DNA from: Chryseobacterium gwangjuense | GTDB lineage: Bacteria; Bacteroidota; Bacteroidia; Flavobacteriales; Weeksellaceae | Assembly (NCBI RefSeq): GCF_021311115.1 | Contig: NZ_JAJTNP010000005.1 | Location: 248,001 to 312,000, forward strand | Direction of reading: 5' to 3' | Length of the DNA stretch: 64,000 nt | Part shown: positions 61,798 through 64,000 of the stretch, piece by piece | How the letters are laid out: every line of letters begins with the position of its first letter | Position numbering within the stretch: position 1 is the stretch's first letter | Made by a program: the position numbers and the translations under genes | The notes under the pieces: model-generated | Told to the model about the DNA's origin: nothing | Seen by the model: the letters and a program-made list of their open reading frames with translations, nothing else | The model's database searches: none

Positions 61798-61927
61798 AAA
61801 AAAATAAATTGTCCACAAATTTACGGAAATTTTACCTATTTAGAATAAGTAAACTTACTGATAGATAAATTCTTTTGCGAAACAAAATTTTGTAGTACTT
61901 TAGGGCGATTTTTAATATTAAAATGTA

Positions 61928-64000
61928 ATGAAAAAAATAGTATTCGTTCTTTTAGGATTAGTTGCGAATAATTTATCTGCACAAAATTATTCGCAATACG
62001 TAAATCCCTTTATAGGAACGGGCGGTCATGGACATACATTTCCCGGAGCGATAGTTCCTTTCGGAATGGTACAACTTTCTCCGGATACCCGAATTGACGG
62101 AAGCTGGGACGGATGCAGCGGTTATCATTATTCGGATTCTGTAATTTACGGATTTTCTCATACCCACTTGAATGGAACCGGAGTTTCTGATTACGGAGAC
62201 ATCATGCTAATGCCTACCATGGGAAAACCAAGTCTCATCAGTAAAGAATATTCGTCTAAATTTTCTCATAAAAACGAAAAAGCTACGGCAGGGTTTTACT
62301 CAGTAAAATTAGATAAAAACAATATTGATGTTCGTTTAACGACTACCAAAAGAGTGGGTTATCATGAATACACATTCAACAATGCCGGAAATGCGAATAT
62401 TATTTTAGACTTAAACCACAGAGACAAACTTCTGGAAGGTGAGGTAAAAATTATCGACGACAAAACGATTGAGGTTTTCAGAAGAAGTGAAGCTTGGGCA
62501 ACCAACCAGTATATTTATGCCAGAATTGAATTTTCAAAACCCATGAAAATCTCTAAAAAAGAGGCCAATGGAAAAAATGAAAATAATCTGTATTCAGGAA
62601 CTGAACTTGCTTTGGCATTTTCCACTACAGTAAAAAAAGGAGAAAAGATTAGTGTAAAAGTTGCTCTTTCACCAACAGATTATGATGGGGCATCTAAAAA
62701 TATGCTGGCAGAAGGAAAATCTGATGATTTTGCTGCCATTCAAAAGCAAGCTGTTGCAGATTGGGACAAAGAATTATCAAAAATTGAAGTAAAATCTGAT
62801 GATAAAGACAAACTGACGGTTTTCTACACTGCTCTGTATCATGTTTCCACTCAGCCTAATATCAATATGGATGCAGATGGAAAATACAGAGGAAGAGACA
62901 ATAAGTTCTATTATGCTAAAGATTTCGATTATTATACCGTTTTTTCTCTTTGGGATACCTTCAGAGGAGCACATCCTTTAATGACGCTAATCGACAGAAA
63001 GAGAACAGCAGATTTCGTTAATACTTTCATCAAACAATATGAACAAGGCGGAAAACTTCCGGTTTGGGAACTGGCTTCCAATGAAACCGAATGTATGATC
63101 GGTTATCATGCCGTTTCCGTGATTGCAGATGCCATGGCAAAAGGAATTAAAGGTTTTGATTATGAAAAAGCGTTCCAGGCTTCAAAAAATTCTGCGATGT
63201 TGGATATTTTTGGTTTAAATGCTTACAAAAATAATAACTATATCAGCATTGATGATGAACACGAAAGTGTTTCTAAAACAGTAGAATATGCTTATGATGA
63301 CTGGTGTATTGCTCAAATGGCTAAAATTTTAGGCAAAAATGAAGATTATCAATATTTCATGAAGCGTTCTCAGAACTGGAAAAACTTATACAATCCAAAG
63401 AACGGATTTATGCAGCCTAGAAAAAACGGAAACTGGTATGAGCCTTTTGAAGCAAGAGAGGTGAATAACAATTATACCGAAGGGAACTCTTGGCATTACT
63501 CCTACTCTGTTCAACAGGATATTCCAGGATTGATTGCGGCTCATGGAGGAAAAGAAAAATTTGAACAATTTATTGATGCTATTTTTTCTGCTCCTGATAA
63601 AACAACAGGAAGAGAACAGGTTGATATCACTGGTTTGATCGGACAATACGCTCAGGGAAATGAACCGAGCCACCACATTGCTTATCTGTATAACTATGTA
63701 GGAAAACCTGAAAAAACAGATGCAAAAATCAAATATATCCTTGATAATTATTACAAAAACACTCCGGATGGTTTGATCGGAAATGAAGACTGTGGACAAA
63801 TGAGTGCTTGGTATATTTTGAGTACAATGGGTATTTATTCTGTTACTCCTGGATTACCTGAATGGCAAACTACGAAGCCATATTTTGATGAGGTTAAACT
63901 TCATTTGGAAGACGGAACCACCAAAACAATCACAAAAAACACTTCGAAAGAAGAGCTGAAACGTTTAGGTTTTGAAAATGTAAAAACCATCAAAGATCCT
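61928..64000 (+). CDS. GH92 family alpha-1,2-mannosidase, C-terminus beyond the window
   Basis: The frame is open from ATG at 61928 to the window end (691 codons). A signal peptide (1-18, ending LSAQ) comes first. GH92 landmarks are YVNPFIGTGGHGHTFPGA (23-40), IVPFGMVQLSPDTR, GFSHTHLNGTGVSDYGD (calcium-site region), FSLWDTFRGAHPLMTL, and near the C-terminus GNEDCGQMSAWYILSTMG with the catalytic Glu/Asp pair region. GH92 enzymes remove alpha-mannose from eukaryotic N-glycans or yeast mannan; the signal indicates a periplasmic or surface enzyme. The last 50 or so residues are missing. The exact linkage cannot be told. No SusC/SusD pair is in view. Confidence 0.93.
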   Translation, partial: MKKIVFVLLGLVANNLSAQNYSQYVNPFIGTGGHGHTFPGAIVPFGMVQLSPDTRIDGSWDGCSGYHYSDSVIYGFSHTHLNGTGVSDYGDIMLMPTMGKPSLISKEYSSKFSHKNEKATAGFYSVKLDKNNIDVRLTTTKRVGYHEYTFNNAGNANIILDLNHRDKLLEGEVKIIDDKTIEVFRRSEAWATNQYIYARIEFSKPMKISKKEANGKNENNLYSGTELALAFSTTVKKGEKISVKVALSPTDYDGASKNMLAEGKSDDFAAIQKQAVADWDKELSKIEVKSDDKDKLTVFYTALYHVSTQPNINMDADGKYRGRDNKFYYAKDFDYYTVFSLWDTFRGAHPLMTLIDRKRTADFVNTFIKQYEQGGKLPVWELASNETECMIGYHAVSVIADAMAKGIKGFDYEKAFQASKNSAMLDIFGLNAYKNNNYISIDDEHESVSKTVEYAYDDWCIAQMAKILGKNEDYQYFMKRSQNWKNLYNPKNGFMQPRKNGNWYEPFEAREVNNNYTEGNSWHYSYSVQQDIPGLIAAHGGKEKFEQFIDAIFSAPDKTTGREQVDITGLIGQYAQGNEPSHHIAYLYNYVGKPEKTDAKIKYILDNYYKNTPDGLIGNEDCGQMSAWYILSTMGIYSVTPGLPEWQTTKPYFDEVKLHLEDGTTKTITKNTSKEELKRLGFENVKTIKDP

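Overview
The window is low-GC DNA (roughly one third G+C by eye) from a member of the Bacteroidota, most likely Chryseobacterium or a close relative in the Weeksellaceae/Flavobacteriales. The evidence is gliding genes gldB and gldC, several secreted proteins with type IX secretion (T9SS) C-terminal sorting domains, SprB-type repeats, a PafA-type alkaline phosphatase, a TssD-type Hcp, few recognisable Shine-Dalgarno sites, and promoters of the Bacteroidota form TTTG-N17-21-TAnnTTTG. No tRNA, rRNA, prophage, IS element or CRISPR array was seen. Genes lie in short operons on both strands, separated by clear hairpin terminators.

Layout. 1-5.6 kb: a truncated SBBP-like surface protein, hemL, a LysM glucosaminidase, an ACC-deaminase-like enzyme and two small membrane proteins, one a possible minimal HExxH protease. 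5.6-12.6 kb: DUF5522 and DUF4136 genes, a secreted endonuclease I, a zinc alcohol dehydrogenase, an orphan T6SS Hcp with two 21-bp-phased repeats upstream, a namA-DUF2752-CCC-motif operon and cytidine deaminase. 12.6-15.9 kb: a complete vitamin B12 uptake unit (promoter, cobalamin riboswitch, TonB-dependent BtuB, BtuG-like surface lipoprotein, terminator). 15.9-21 kb: CCA-adding enzyme, a duplicated secreted protein, a TsaC-type gene, a GIY-YIG gene enclosed by 33-34-bp inverted repeats, DinB, GNAT and NTF2-like genes. 21-26.6 kb: metB-like gene, gldC and gldB, two GNATs, nadE, and a barnase/barstar pair. 26.6-35.7 kb: a HAF-repeat T9SS protein, two coupled TPR membrane proteins of which only one has an AraC DNA-binding domain, PafA, a GNAT, an AraC regulator and malate dehydrogenase with a palindrome over its promoter.

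36-43.2 kb is a C4-dicarboxylate-like block: an exported Ntn amidase, a phosphate-selective-type porin, a DASS-family anion transporter, then SdhC, SdhA and SdhB. 43.2-47.6 kb holds a 1228-residue SprB-repeat T9SS protein with an exact 219-bp internal period, preceded by a decayed non-coding tandem duplication. 47.6-56.4 kb carries a nucleoid-associated protein, a periplasmic thioredoxin, dnaK, and polyphosphate kinase followed by exopolyphosphatase. 56.5-64 kb has a choice-of-anchor-I T9SS protein, a lone barstar-type immunity protein with an extra N-terminal region, a NifU-domain and Mrp ATPase Fe-S pair, and a GH92 alpha-mannosidase cut by the window edge.

No obviously new multi-gene defence or mobile system was found. 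The best leads are the GIY-YIG gene framed by inverted repeats, the orphan Hcp with its phased repeats, the stand-alone extended barstar, a REPIN-like palindrome family with three copies here, and the non-coding duplication upstream of the SprB-repeat gene. Functions are from reading translations; no database search was run.
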